Shown piece after piece: positions 8,906 to 16,814 of a stretch of DNA of 64,000 nt. The notes under the pieces were generated by a model. The model saw only the letters and a program-made list of their open reading frames with translations. It had not been told where the DNA came from and searched no databases. Origin of the DNA: Paraglaciecola arctica BSs20135 (lineage in GTDB: Bacteria; Pseudomonadota; Gammaproteobacteria; Enterobacterales; Alteromonadaceae). Location: positions 124,001 through 188,000 of the forward strand of contig NZ_BAEO01000062.1 of NCBI RefSeq assembly GCF_000314995.1. The letters are read 5' to 3'. Position numbers and translations under genes: made by a program. Position 1 is the first letter of the stretch; every line of letters begins with the position of its first letter.

Positions 8906-9913
8906 ATGCAAACCCAATTGGTACTCGATGATCTGAGTCAGTTTACCCAACTTGTTGTGGAAAAGTTACCTTCTATTTTCTTAGGAGTATTAATATTCGT
9001 AATTTTTTTCTGGCTATCAAGACCTATTGCTAACTTTTTGACCAAACCATTAGCAAAAGCTACCACCAGCAAACTGATCCAAATGGTAATCCGTAGGACT
9101 ATGAGTATATTGGTTGTGCTGTTCGGGCTGTACATTTTATTACGCTTAGTTGGCCTCACGCAATTTGCTGTTGCGCTGCTAAGCGGCACGGGGGTTCTGG
9201 GTTTAATTATAGGATTTGCCTTTAAAGATATTGCCGAAAACTTTTTATCCAGTTTACTACTAAGTGTTCAGAGACCTTTTAAATTGGGAGATATTATAGA
9301 GGTTGAAGGATATTTAGGTGTAGTGCAAAAAATGACTTCTAGAGCCACCACATTGGTGGATTTTAATGGCGACCATGTTCAACTTCCTAACGCCACAATT
9401 TATAAAAATGCGATACGTAACCTTACTGCCAATCCTTTTATGCGAAGTACTATTGATATTGGGGTTGGGTATGATGCTGATTTTGATCATGCTCAGTCTT
9501 TAGCCTTGGACATTATGCTTTCTCATCCTGCAGTACTGGACGATCCTGCGCCTCAAGCGTTAGTGGACTCTTTAGGTGCCTCGACCTGTAATTTACGGCT
9601 GTATTTTTGGGTCAATAGTGAAGTTAATAGTTCGCTAAAGGTATCATCGGTATTAATGAAACGAGTGGTTGAGACGTTTTTGGTTGAAGATATTGCTATG
9701 CCTGACGATGCTCGCGAACGGATTATTTTGAACCCTGAAACATTAAAAAAACCAGTTGTTCCTAACATCAAAAAAAGCCAATCTAATTCAGAGATAAATA
9801 CTAACAAAGCGTCGAGCGAGTCGACAAATGATGATACTAGCAGTGATCACGATGAAATAAGAGAGCAGGCGGCGCAAGCAAGAGATCCAGAGGAAGGTGA
9901 GAATATTTTGTAA
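8906..9913 (+). CDS. MscS-type mechanosensitive channel (second copy)
   Basis: 335 residues: three N-terminal helices (about 20-40, 60-85 and 88-118). The pore helix reads LLSGTGVLGLIIGFAFKD, followed by the MscS beta domain (FKLGDIIEVEGYLGVV, VQLPNATIYKNAIRN). The last 60 residues are Ser/Asn/Asp/Glu-rich and probably disordered. Clearly paralogous to 4747-5733 but divergent. It sits alone with a candidate sigma54 promoter. Confidence 0.93.
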   Translation: MQTQLVLDDLSQFTQLVVEKLPSIFLGVLIFVIFFWLSRPIANFLTKPLAKATTSKLIQMVIRRTMSILVVLFGLYILLRLVGLTQFAVALLSGTGVLGLIIGFAFKDIAENFLSSLLLSVQRPFKLGDIIEVEGYLGVVQKMTSRATTLVDFNGDHVQLPNATIYKNAIRNLTANPFMRSTIDIGVGYDADFDHAQSLALDIMLSHPAVLDDPAPQALVDSLGASTCNLRLYFWVNSEVNSSLKVSSVLMKRVVETFLVEDIAMPDDARERIILNPETLKKPVVPNIKKSQSNSEINTNKASSESTNDDTSSDHDEIREQAAQARDPEEGENIL

Positions 9914-9987
9914 TTAGCCTAAGAGTCATTTTTGGAAATAACGTAATTATTGCAAATGACTAGGAATTATTTACATTAATTGATAGC

Positions 9988-10011
9988 TTTGCAGATTCAT
10001 GGTTCTGCAAA
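9988..10011. repeat. 8-bp inverted repeat upstream of the yqjD promoter
   Basis: TTTGCAGA (9988-9995) and TCTGCAAA (10004-10011) form a perfect dyad around 8 bases, about 50 bp upstream of the candidate sigma54 promoter. Possible activator-binding site; it does not match the dyads seen at 22541-22575. Confidence 0.4.
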
Positions 10012-10059
10012 ATCACCATAAGATATTGATTTGTATCAAATTAAAATTACTTGGTGATA

Positions 10060-10075
10060 TGGCATAGAGGTTGCT
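10060..10075 (+). promoter_or_regulatory. Candidate sigma54 promoter of the yqjDE-like operon
   Basis: TGGCATAGAGGTTGCT: strong -24 (TGGCA) and -12 (TTGCT) boxes with exact spacing, 64 bp before the first start codon. Confidence 0.65.
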
Positions 10076-10138
10076 CTGTTAAGGTGACTAATGCGGAATA
10101 CAACGCACTAGATTCACTTAAATTAACTGGAGAGAATT

Positions 10139-10441
10139 ATGACAACTTCAACAAATTCAAAAAACCTAACAAGCACTTCAGGTACTCCTATTTCAGACAA
10201 GGTAACGGAGACCCTTCATCATTCAGTGGATACTTTATCTGAACACGCGGCGACAGCAGAAGAAAAAATTCGCAATACTGCAGCTGCATCAGCAGAAACT
10301 ATGGGTGAGAAGCAGCTACAAGCGAGACAATATTGGGATCAATCTGCAGTAGGTAAATATACTAAAGAAAACCCAGTAGCTACTGCGGGTATCGCCTTTG
10401 CAGCAGGCATGTTACTGACTACTTTCCTTAGAAGAAAATAG
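10139..10441 (+). CDS. YqjD/ElaB (DUF883)-like membrane-anchored protein
   Basis: 100 residues: a polar helical N-terminal part rich in Ala, Glu and Thr and a C-terminal membrane anchor (AGIAFAAGMLLTTFL) ending in RRK, preceded by KENPVATAG. This is the architecture of the YqjD/ElaB/YgaM ribosome-associated membrane proteins made in stationary phase. Ribosome site GGAGAG before the ATG. First gene of a three-gene set laid out like E. coli yqjD-yqjE-yqjK. Confidence 0.8.
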   Translation: MTTSTNSKNLTSTSGTPISDKVTETLHHSVDTLSEHAATAEEKIRNTAAASAETMGEKQLQARQYWDQSAVGKYTKENPVATAGIAFAAGMLLTTFLRRK

Positions 10442-10451
10442 TCCATTTATT

Positions 10452-10862
10452 ATGACTACAACAGAGCAAAAAATAGCTAATGAGCACGGGGCAGTCCCGA
10501 GCGATGACGCAGCGATTTCCGACGTTTTAACGGCCTGGGACAAAGTATTTAAAAGTTTGCAGGTTCGCTTACGTACCAACGCAACTTTAGTTGCCTCGGA
10601 TTTTCGTCTTTCTATCAAGGCAGTTGTAGTCGTTTTTATTTGTATTTTCACATTAGTTGGTTTGGGACTTGTTGTTTGGGTAACTTTGTTAGCGGGTTTA
10701 ACTTATGGTTTGACGGCTATCGGTTTTCACTGGCTGTGGAGTTTTTTGCTGGTGCTTGTGCTGAATATCAGCGCTTTGATAATAACCAAGAAAATTCTAA
10801 CTTCAGCTCTGAACTCAGTGGAAATGAAAACTTCCGCTAAATTACTTTTTAATGCTGATTGA
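10452..10862 (+). CDS. YqjE-like inner-membrane protein
   Basis: 136 residues with two membrane helices (about 54-82 and 88-112) between charged ends. Position and topology match YqjE (holin superfamily-like) of the yqjDEK operon. It starts 10 bp after the YqjD-like gene. Identification rests on topology and synteny rather than a sharp motif. Confidence 0.65.
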   Translation: MTTTEQKIANEHGAVPSDDAAISDVLTAWDKVFKSLQVRLRTNATLVASDFRLSIKAVVVVFICIFTLVGLGLVVWVTLLAGLTYGLTAIGFHWLWSFLLVLVLNISALIITKKILTSALNSVEMKTSAKLLFNAD

Positions 10863-10899
10863 GACCAGTCCCAGTAATATATAGCTTAGAGGGCATATT

Positions 10900-11139
10900 A
10901 TGTTTGACCCACTGAAAAAAGAGAAGGCTAAGGTACAGCAAGCTAAGATTAATGCTGAACTGGCAAAAAAGTACTCTCAACGACAATTTGAGAAGGCTAA
11001 ATATTCTAGTAAGTCGTTTATATCTTCTCCGACTGGCATCGCAGGTATGTTTGTCGCTGGGTCAATTAATGGCGCAACTTCGGACGTTCCAAAACCGATA
11101 TCATCAGTTATTGTTTCACTGCTACTAAAACTGTTTTAA
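10900..11139 (+). CDS. Small basic coiled protein, YqjK-like position
   Basis: 79 residues: a Lys/Gln/Ala-rich helical N-terminal half (about 5-40) followed by a hydrophobic segment (SPTGIAGMFVAGSING) and a hydrophobic C-terminus. It is third in the operon, 37 bp after the YqjE-like gene, where E. coli has yqjK, which also has a charged N-terminal helix. Direct homology cannot be shown by eye. Confidence 0.6.
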   Translation: MFDPLKKEKAKVQQAKINAELAKKYSQRQFEKAKYSSKSFISSPTGIAGMFVAGSINGATSDVPKPISSVIVSLLLKLF

Positions 11140-11257
11140 CTTCACGTAGTTCCTCGTTTTGGCTCAATTCTGCTAATACATCAGCCAGTTTTGGGCTTTT
11201 TTTATTCCCTTCAAACTTTGCTTTAAATTGTTGTAACCAATTCTTCGCTAAGGGCAT
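11108..11257 (-). CDS. Possible small ORF, 49 residues, antisense to operon end
   Basis: A minus-strand frame beginning MPLAKNWLQQFKAKFEGN and ending KTVLVAVKQ with protein-like composition. It overlaps the last 32 bp of the 10900-11139 gene tail to tail. No strong ribosome site seen and no family recognised. Confidence 0.3.
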   Translation of the reverse strand: MPLAKNWLQQFKAKFEGNKKSPKLADVLAELSQNEELREVKTVLVAVKQ

Positions 11258-11466
11258 CAAATAAGAGCCACAGTAGTCTAATTAGAACACTGTGTATTAT
11301 TTACCTATGGCATTTGAAAAAGTTACTTTTTTTGAATTAAAGGTCTATTGAATCCCTGTGTTTTTTCATTTCAGATAATTCTATTTTCTTTATGGATGTC
11401 ATTGTTAGACCAGTAAAAACAAGGCCTCAATTAATTATTACGTTTATTAACAGTCACGTCATGGAT

Positions 11467-11482
11467 TGGTATCTTTCCTGCA
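11467..11482 (+). promoter_or_regulatory. Candidate sigma54 promoter of gene 11542
   Basis: TGGTATCTTTCCTGCA: exact GG-N10-GC spacing and a CTGCA -12 box, 60 bp before the ATG. The stretch 11258-11466 upstream is A+T-rich and holds nothing else that could be identified. Confidence 0.5.
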
Positions 11483-11541
11483 TTTTAGCGATCGTTGGAC
11501 AAACATTATTATCTTAGAAGCCAAGCAATAGGAGCAAGGCA

Positions 11542-11901
11542 ATGAAATTATTTATCACCACATTTTTCTTTATTACATTAGTCGGCTCTGCAACCCTAGT
11601 TGCACAAACTACAGAGCAATACGCTGTAAAGCCTATACCACAAAATTTTATTCTGCTTGAACGGGCACTGGCCAATGTCGACCGAAGCAAAAAGGATAGG
11701 AACAGCGTTTTACGTTTAGAGAGAGCTGAATTTTATTACCACAATGCAATTAAATACCATCACGCTGGTTGGACTGCAAAAGCAACGGATTATGTGCACC
11801 GTGGGACCTTACTTGTCGAACTTCACCAGCGAACCGTTGCACAACCCGGCTTTTACCGCCCAGAGCTTGTAACTGCGCAAAAAGCGAGTTTAGTTGAATA
11901 A
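11542..11901 (+). CDS. Secreted protein of unknown function
   Basis: 119 residues with a signal peptide (hydrophobic 4-20, cleavage near LVAQ/TT). The mature part is helical, with RLERAEFYYHNAIKYHHAGW resembling a short helical hairpin or TPR-like pair. A strong ribosome site (AGGAGCAAGG) precedes the ATG. It is convergent with the cti gene (5 bp between stops). No family recognised; its sigma54-like promoter links it to the nearby stress genes. Confidence 0.7.
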   Translation: MKLFITTFFFITLVGSATLVAQTTEQYAVKPIPQNFILLERALANVDRSKKDRNSVLRLERAEFYYHNAIKYHHAGWTAKATDYVHRGTLLVELHQRTVAQPGFYRPELVTAQKASLVE

Positions 11902-11906
11902 TAATT

Positions 11907-14249
11907 CTACTTGTTTTCCAGACGATTAAAGTCAAGAACACCATACTCGGCTTGCTCAGATCGTCTAAAATAAGCATGCATCATGTCAGCGTAAGACCAA
12001 AAGTTTTCAGATGTTCTGCGTACGCCGAACGTATCTTTGAACTTTCGATAATCCTGCTCAGATGCAAGATTGGTTAATTGCGTGGCAAATTCGTCTATTT
12101 GTTCTGATGAGACACTGAAAAAAGCGTTCGGATGAGAAGTCATTAAATTTGGTGCAATACTTACTGTGTCTTCTTCGGGTAAGCGTCGGTTTTGTTCACC
12201 GAATAGATGAGAAATATTGCTATGTGCATTATGGCGCAGCAAAGTATAGAAATAGGATTGTTGGCTATCTTTATCGACAATTCGTACTATTGATGAGTTA
12301 GGTAATTGTGACACTCCGCTACCCGCCATTCGATTGATCCTCTTTAAAGCCTCAATCACAGTGTTATCTGGGTTGCCATTTTCCAATGCATATTTTTGGC
12401 TAGAAACATTAGCGACACGCTGGCGAATTTTTGTATACAATTCGCTTAAGTGATCGCTGCTTTCATATTTCACATCTGTTTCAAGTGACGCCTGATTAGC
12501 ATCATAAACGAATTTTTCTACTTCGCTTACTGAGCCTCTGTACCATTTATTTCTTACCTTTTTTCTAGTAGAAATAGGCAGTAAGTTGAGAAAATTAAAC
12601 TCACCTTCCATACGTAGAAAGTCCATATACATTCTGCTGTTAAGTTGGTGCCCCACATTACCGTATACGTCGTAACCAGCAACAAGAAGATAATGAATTC
12701 GCTCAAATAATGGATAGGTAAGGATCCATGCTGTTTGTGGAGTATCACCAATAAGTCCTTTTACTACAGTAGAGGCATCGTCGTGTCGAAATACCGTTAA
12801 TGCTAGATTGTCATTGTTACCGTCGCCGTCCCAAAGCAGATCTAAGTCCAATTTGACCTTATCTTTTATATGCTCATCAATAAAAGCCGATTTTGTTTTT
12901 AAGTATTCTTTTTCCATGGCAGCGTAAGCCATCCAAGAGGTAGGTAATGCATTACTTTGTGCCTCAGCAGGAAGTACAATTTTTTGCCGAGCTTGCTGCA
13001 TAAATTGATTGCTATTCTCTACTATTGTCAGATCGGGATCCGCAAAGAGCACCCAAAAATGATCGTTAATGACATTAAGGGCCAATTGCCCTCTGCATAC
13101 CGGTCCTTTGATAAATTGCATAATAGTATTTTGCGACTCATCCAACATATAACGATATCGGGATTTCACTGGGATCTGTGCAAAAGTGATAAAAGGATTA
13201 GATGCTTCTTTAGGTTGATAGGTGGGGAGAACATCAACGTCGTAATCTGCTTCTATAAACCATTGTAACCAGCGTTTTTTTCTTTGTTTATCGAGTTTTA
13301 CTGGCATGTGCGATTTATGTGCAATGCTTTGTGTGACAGCTTGCAAACGGTAATATACACGATTCACTTTTGGGTCATCAAAGGGTCTACGAGTGAAAAT
13401 TCCCTTAATCTCTTCGCCTGGCTTAGTGGATGATCTCACCATCCTGAAAAACTGCCCTGGTTGTGTATCATCAAAATACAGATTGACCAAAAATAAATGT
13501 TCAAACAAATAACGACTCATTAGTTGTGCTTTTTTACTGTCTTGGTTAAAAAAAGTTTCCCAATCGTCAATAGTATCTTTTGTAACTTCGTTCAAAAGTG
13601 TCGGAGTTTCAACCTTGCCACCATAGGCTACCCAATTAAGCAGTTTTTGCTGTTCGGTACTGGAAAGTTTGGGTAAACCATAAGGCATACCCCAGAGCGG
13701 AAAATCTGCTTGGTAAGCATCAAATTCATCGTTGCTTGGGCATTGCGAGTCGCGCTTTAAATCTAGTTCAAGTGTTTCGGGTAATAGTGTTTGATTAGGA
13801 AGAGGAAAGTGTTGTTTTTGTAGCAATATTTTTGCTAATACACTGGCGTTTACGTTTTCTTCAGGTGATGTGGCTTTATCTGCTACAACAGCAAAAAAAT
13901 CTTTGTCTCGCCATTCATTAGTAGTGTGTCCGTCTTCAAACAGTCGGGTTAAGTTTGCTTGGACTAATCTCTTGCCATCATAAACTCGTTCTTTATTTGC
14001 GCCGCGAGTAATACCTTCAGACGAACCTAACTTTAGTTGACAAGGGGCATCGTAACAAGCATGGCAAACAACACATCTGTGTTCAAGGATGGGGCGAATA
14101 TCTTCAGAATAATCAAGTTGTGAAAGACTTGGATCCAATGAAATATCGCTAAGACTAATTACCTGTTTGGATGGAGCTAAACTAACAGTGATGCTAATAA
14201 CCAATGTTAACAACACAATAATTGTTATAAAAATCAAACGTAACTTCAT
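11907..14249 (-). CDS. cti: Fatty acid cis/trans isomerase
   Basis: Periplasmic haem enzyme that turns cis-unsaturated acyl chains of membrane lipids into trans, a fast rigidifying response to solvents, heat or salt. A CVVCH cytochrome-c motif lies near the N-terminus after a signal-anchor helix, as in Pseudomonas Cti, and the length (780 residues) is typical. The start at 14249 (MKLRLIF) is chosen because the signal helix begins there; a start at 14303 would add 18 polar residues. Monocistronic on the minus strand. No sigma54-like site was found upstream. Confidence 0.9.
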   Translation of the reverse strand: MKLRLIFITIIVLLTLVISITVSLAPSKQVISLSDISLDPSLSQLDYSEDIRPILEHRCVVCHACYDAPCQLKLGSSEGITRGANKERVYDGKRLVQANLTRLFEDGHTTNEWRDKDFFAVVADKATSPEENVNASVLAKILLQKQHFPLPNQTLLPETLELDLKRDSQCPSNDEFDAYQADFPLWGMPYGLPKLSSTEQQKLLNWVAYGGKVETPTLLNEVTKDTIDDWETFFNQDSKKAQLMSRYLFEHLFLVNLYFDDTQPGQFFRMVRSSTKPGEEIKGIFTRRPFDDPKVNRVYYRLQAVTQSIAHKSHMPVKLDKQRKKRWLQWFIEADYDVDVLPTYQPKEASNPFITFAQIPVKSRYRYMLDESQNTIMQFIKGPVCRGQLALNVINDHFWVLFADPDLTIVENSNQFMQQARQKIVLPAEAQSNALPTSWMAYAAMEKEYLKTKSAFIDEHIKDKVKLDLDLLWDGDGNNDNLALTVFRHDDASTVVKGLIGDTPQTAWILTYPLFERIHYLLVAGYDVYGNVGHQLNSRMYMDFLRMEGEFNFLNLLPISTRKKVRNKWYRGSVSEVEKFVYDANQASLETDVKYESSDHLSELYTKIRQRVANVSSQKYALENGNPDNTVIEALKRINRMAGSGVSQLPNSSIVRIVDKDSQQSYFYTLLRHNAHSNISHLFGEQNRRLPEEDTVSIAPNLMTSHPNAFFSVSSEQIDEFATQLTNLASEQDYRKFKDTFGVRRTSENFWSYADMMHAYFRRSEQAEYGVLDFNRLENK

Positions 14250-14541
14250 TCTTAAATACCCTGACAATAAAAGTGGATCATGGCGTTTCTCGACATGTGC
14301 CAAAAAAACAGCAAGTAAACTATAGCAATATTATGTGGTTGAATATTACTCGTTTGACTACTGATAGACGAATTATTCATTGCGGCTAGTCTAGGAGCTT
14401 TATTTCTTTAGTTTTCATGGTTTTTAATCTGGCACTTAATATGTGTAATTATTTCTTATTCGTAGGTAAAAGTTACAGTTCTTTTTTGCTGCTTTTATTC
14501 GGGCATCATTAAATATCTATATATTTCAATTAGTTAAGATT

Positions 14542-14557
14542 TGGCATCGAACTGGCA
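14542..14557 (+). promoter_or_regulatory. Candidate sigma54 promoter of the BON gene
   Basis: TGGCATCGAACTGGCA: full TGGCA -24 box and TGGCA -12 box with exact spacing. It lies 34 bp before the start codon, leaving a leader of about 23 nt with a GGAG ribosome site. Confidence 0.6.
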
Positions 14558-14590
14558 TTAGTGTTTGTGAACTTTAACCGGAGAACAATT

Positions 14591-15157
14591 ATGAAACTTA
14601 CAATTCTTTCAGTAATTATCGCGACTGCTATTAGTACAGCTTCTTTAAACGTAAGTGCCGAAAACACTTGGAAAGATGGCGCTAAAGACGCTTGGATTGA
14701 TGGCAAAGCCGAATCAACACTTCTTTTCAACAGTAATCTGAATTCTTTTGATATCAATACCGACGTTAAAAACGGTACTGTCATCTTAACTGGTAAGGTC
14801 AAAAACTCAGTAGATAAAGCCTTAGCCGAAGAACTTGTCGCCTCTCTTGAAGGCGTAACAAAAGTAGACAATAGATTATCTGTTGTTGATGGCAAGTCTG
14901 AAGAACATGACGATAAGGTGATGCAAGGCCTTAAAGATTCTAAAGTTGAAACTGTAGTCAAAACAAGATTGTTATTTGAATCACAAGTCAGTGGATTAGA
15001 TATAGAAGTAGAGGTTGAAAACGGTGTAGTGACACTTGTAGGTAAAGTAAAATCAAGTGCAGAACGAGATCTCGCCGTTGCCATAGCCAAGAATACTAAT
15101 GATGTAAAAAGTGTCGTCAACAAACTTGAACTTAAAGAGATAGTGGCAAGTAACTAA
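14591..15157 (+). CDS. Periplasmic BON-domain protein (OsmY-like)
   Basis: 188 residues from the ATG at 14591, chosen because CGGAGAAC lies just upstream and a signal peptide follows (cleavage near VSA/EN). Two BON domains at about residues 35-100 and 110-180 share the pattern FDINTDVKNGTVILTGKV and LDIEVEVENGVVTLVGKV. BON proteins such as OsmY bind membranes and protect the envelope under osmotic stress. Followed by a strong terminator, so monocistronic. Confidence 0.93.
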   Translation: MKLTILSVIIATAISTASLNVSAENTWKDGAKDAWIDGKAESTLLFNSNLNSFDINTDVKNGTVILTGKVKNSVDKALAEELVASLEGVTKVDNRLSVVDGKSEEHDDKVMQGLKDSKVETVVKTRLLFESQVSGLDIEVEVENGVVTLVGKVKSSAERDLAVAIAKNTNDVKSVVNKLELKEIVASN

Positions 15158-15178
15158 GTTTTATTCAGCAGCCCCTTG

Positions 15179-15204
15179 CCGCGCCTATATTGGCGCGGTT
15201 TTTT
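15179..15204 (+). terminator. Rho-independent terminator of the BON gene
   Basis: CCGCGCC (15179-15185) pairs with GGCGCGG (15192-15198), followed by six T. Confidence 0.9.
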
Positions 15205-15234
15205 CAATTAGTTTTTCAATTAGCTAGGAGAATA

Positions 15235-15429
15235 ATGGCTATGAAGTTTTCGGCTCTAAGACTGCCAAAGTTTTATGCTTCATCCACTCACATCAGCATT
15301 GATGTGGCAGTTTGTAAATCTGTCAGCCACTTCAATTGGTTTGCTCGTTATGATGTATCTAACCAGACTGATAATCCCCAAGATGTTTCTAAAATAATTT
15401 CTGCGTCAGGACAACAAGTTAACCTTTGA
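15235..15429 (+). CDS. Small protein of unknown function upstream of a diguanylate cyclase
   Basis: 64 residues starting MAMKFSALRLPKFYASS; the ATG follows TAGGAG at good spacing. No domain or signal recognised. It ends 22 bp before the GGDEF gene on the same strand, so the two probably share a transcript. It could be a leader peptide or a small regulator. Confidence 0.5.
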   Translation: MAMKFSALRLPKFYASSTHISIDVAVCKSVSHFNWFARYDVSNQTDNPQDVSKIISASGQQVNL

Positions 15430-15451
15430 TCGCCTAAAGGATGAGCCCCAA

Positions 15452-16417
15452 ATGATGCCTAAATCTAGCAATCTATTACAGACAGAAGAATCCGCATACC
15501 TAAATAGAGTCTTCACTGATATCGATCAAACCTTAATGTTGGTAGGTACAAGTCAATCAACTCAAAACTTGTCAGTAACATTTGAGAAAACCTTCAATGT
15601 AGTAACGGCTAGCAATACCCAAGATATTTTCAAAGCGTTAGGTAGCGAAAATATTGACCTAATACTTGTCGATACTGCTGGTGATAACGAACTGTGGATT
15701 GAATCTCTTCGATATATCAGATCAAGTTCGTTGCTAAACTTGATCCCTGTCATTGTTCTTAGCGAGAAAAACTCTGTCTATGAACAACTCACGGCATTGG
15801 AACTTGGTGCTTTGGATTGTTTACTTAAACCCGTCAACCCGTTTCTACTCACGGCTAAAATTTCAAACTACATGAAGTTAATGAAAAATGTGCGGGAACT
15901 TGAACTGGTCTCCAGCACTGACGGTTTAACGGGTTTGGCTAACAAGATGCAGTTGGATACTACTTTATTGAGTGAGTGGCATAGGATGAGAAGAAGTAAA
16001 CGCCCACTCTGTGCATTAATGATTGATGTAGATCATTTTAAATTATTCAACGATGCATACGGGCATTTAGAAGGGGATGAATGTTTAAAATCCGTAGCAG
16101 AGGTGATCAAACATGTGACTGGCAGGGACTCTGACTTTGCTGCTCGTTTTGGTGGAGAAGAGTTTGTTATTTTACTACCTTGTACTGAAAAATCAGGAGC
16201 GGAAAAAATAGCACAAACCTTACTGACTAAAATAGTTGCTTTAAAAATCCCCAGCGCGAGCAAACAACATAAATTCTTAAGTGTGAGTATTGGCGTAAGT
16301 AGCTGTCAGCCTCACGACATTGATGCTCAAGGTATCGAACCAAGCTGGCTTTTGGAAGAAGCGGATAAAAATATGTATAAAGCCAAACAGAATGGCCGTA
16401 ATCAGTATTGCCTTTAA
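15452..16417 (+). CDS. Response-regulator diguanylate cyclase (REC-GGDEF)
   Basis: 321 residues. An N-terminal receiver-like domain (about 25-145; acceptor region LILVDTAGD, switch Lys in LLKPVNP) is joined to a GGDEF domain (155-320). The active-site loop is GGEEF and an RxxD inhibitory site (RDSD) lies five residues before it, so an active, product-inhibited c-di-GMP synthase is expected. Start at the first of two adjacent ATGs, after AAAGGATG. It faces the phosphorelay operon tail to tail and may receive phosphate from it (inference). Confidence 0.92.
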   Translation: MMPKSSNLLQTEESAYLNRVFTDIDQTLMLVGTSQSTQNLSVTFEKTFNVVTASNTQDIFKALGSENIDLILVDTAGDNELWIESLRYIRSSSLLNLIPVIVLSEKNSVYEQLTALELGALDCLLKPVNPFLLTAKISNYMKLMKNVRELELVSSTDGLTGLANKMQLDTTLLSEWHRMRRSKRPLCALMIDVDHFKLFNDAYGHLEGDECLKSVAEVIKHVTGRDSDFAARFGGEEFVILLPCTEKSGAEKIAQTLLTKIVALKIPSASKQHKFLSVSIGVSSCQPHDIDAQGIEPSWLLEEADKNMYKAKQNGRNQYCL

Positions 16418-16570
16418 TATCTCAGAATATTTAAACTTAGCTGGATTAGTGTCATTACTAAGGGAAATTGCCGAGCGATGTTGTCGTAACTATATAGCCG
16501 TTGGAGCTTTTTTGGTAATCTGACAGACTTAAATGAGCGAAAAGAAGTAAAAGAAAAAGACTAAAGCTTC

Positions 16571-16694
16571 TTACCACAGAGAACACAGAGCGCTTCGCTG
16601 CACAGAGAAAAGCGATTAGATTGATAAAACCCTAAAAATATTTTCCTCCGTGATCTCTGTGCCCCTCTGTGGTTCAAATTCTTTTTGCTTTTAA
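16571..16694. repeat. Dispersed palindromic element (copy A)
   Basis: ACCACAGAGAACACAGAG at 16573-16590 is nearly the reverse complement of 16655-16673 (CTCTGTG...CTCTGTGGT), giving a long stem. The right part, 16641-16694, is matched with one substitution and one indel at 51484-51536. The rest of 16418-16814 has a GGAATGACGAGG block at about 16726-16737 that recalls the arms at 51044-51213 and no gene. Confidence 0.8.
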
Positions 16695-16814
16695 ACACTG
16701 AGTGATCCCACTATAAAAGGATCCTGGAATGACGAGGATTGGTGCGCAGGCACCATTAAACAAAATCCCGTGGTGTTAACTTTACTACAACTTAGTGTTT
16801 TTACGGCTTGCACT

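Noticed and set aside
14281-14296. Minus-strand TGGCACATG box before cti as a sigma54 promoter
   Set aside because: The -24 box is good but no GC occurs at the -12 position.
14530-15123. Antisense frame of 197 codons over the BON gene
   Set aside because: Mirror of the real gene, which has a signal peptide, two BON domains and a terminator.
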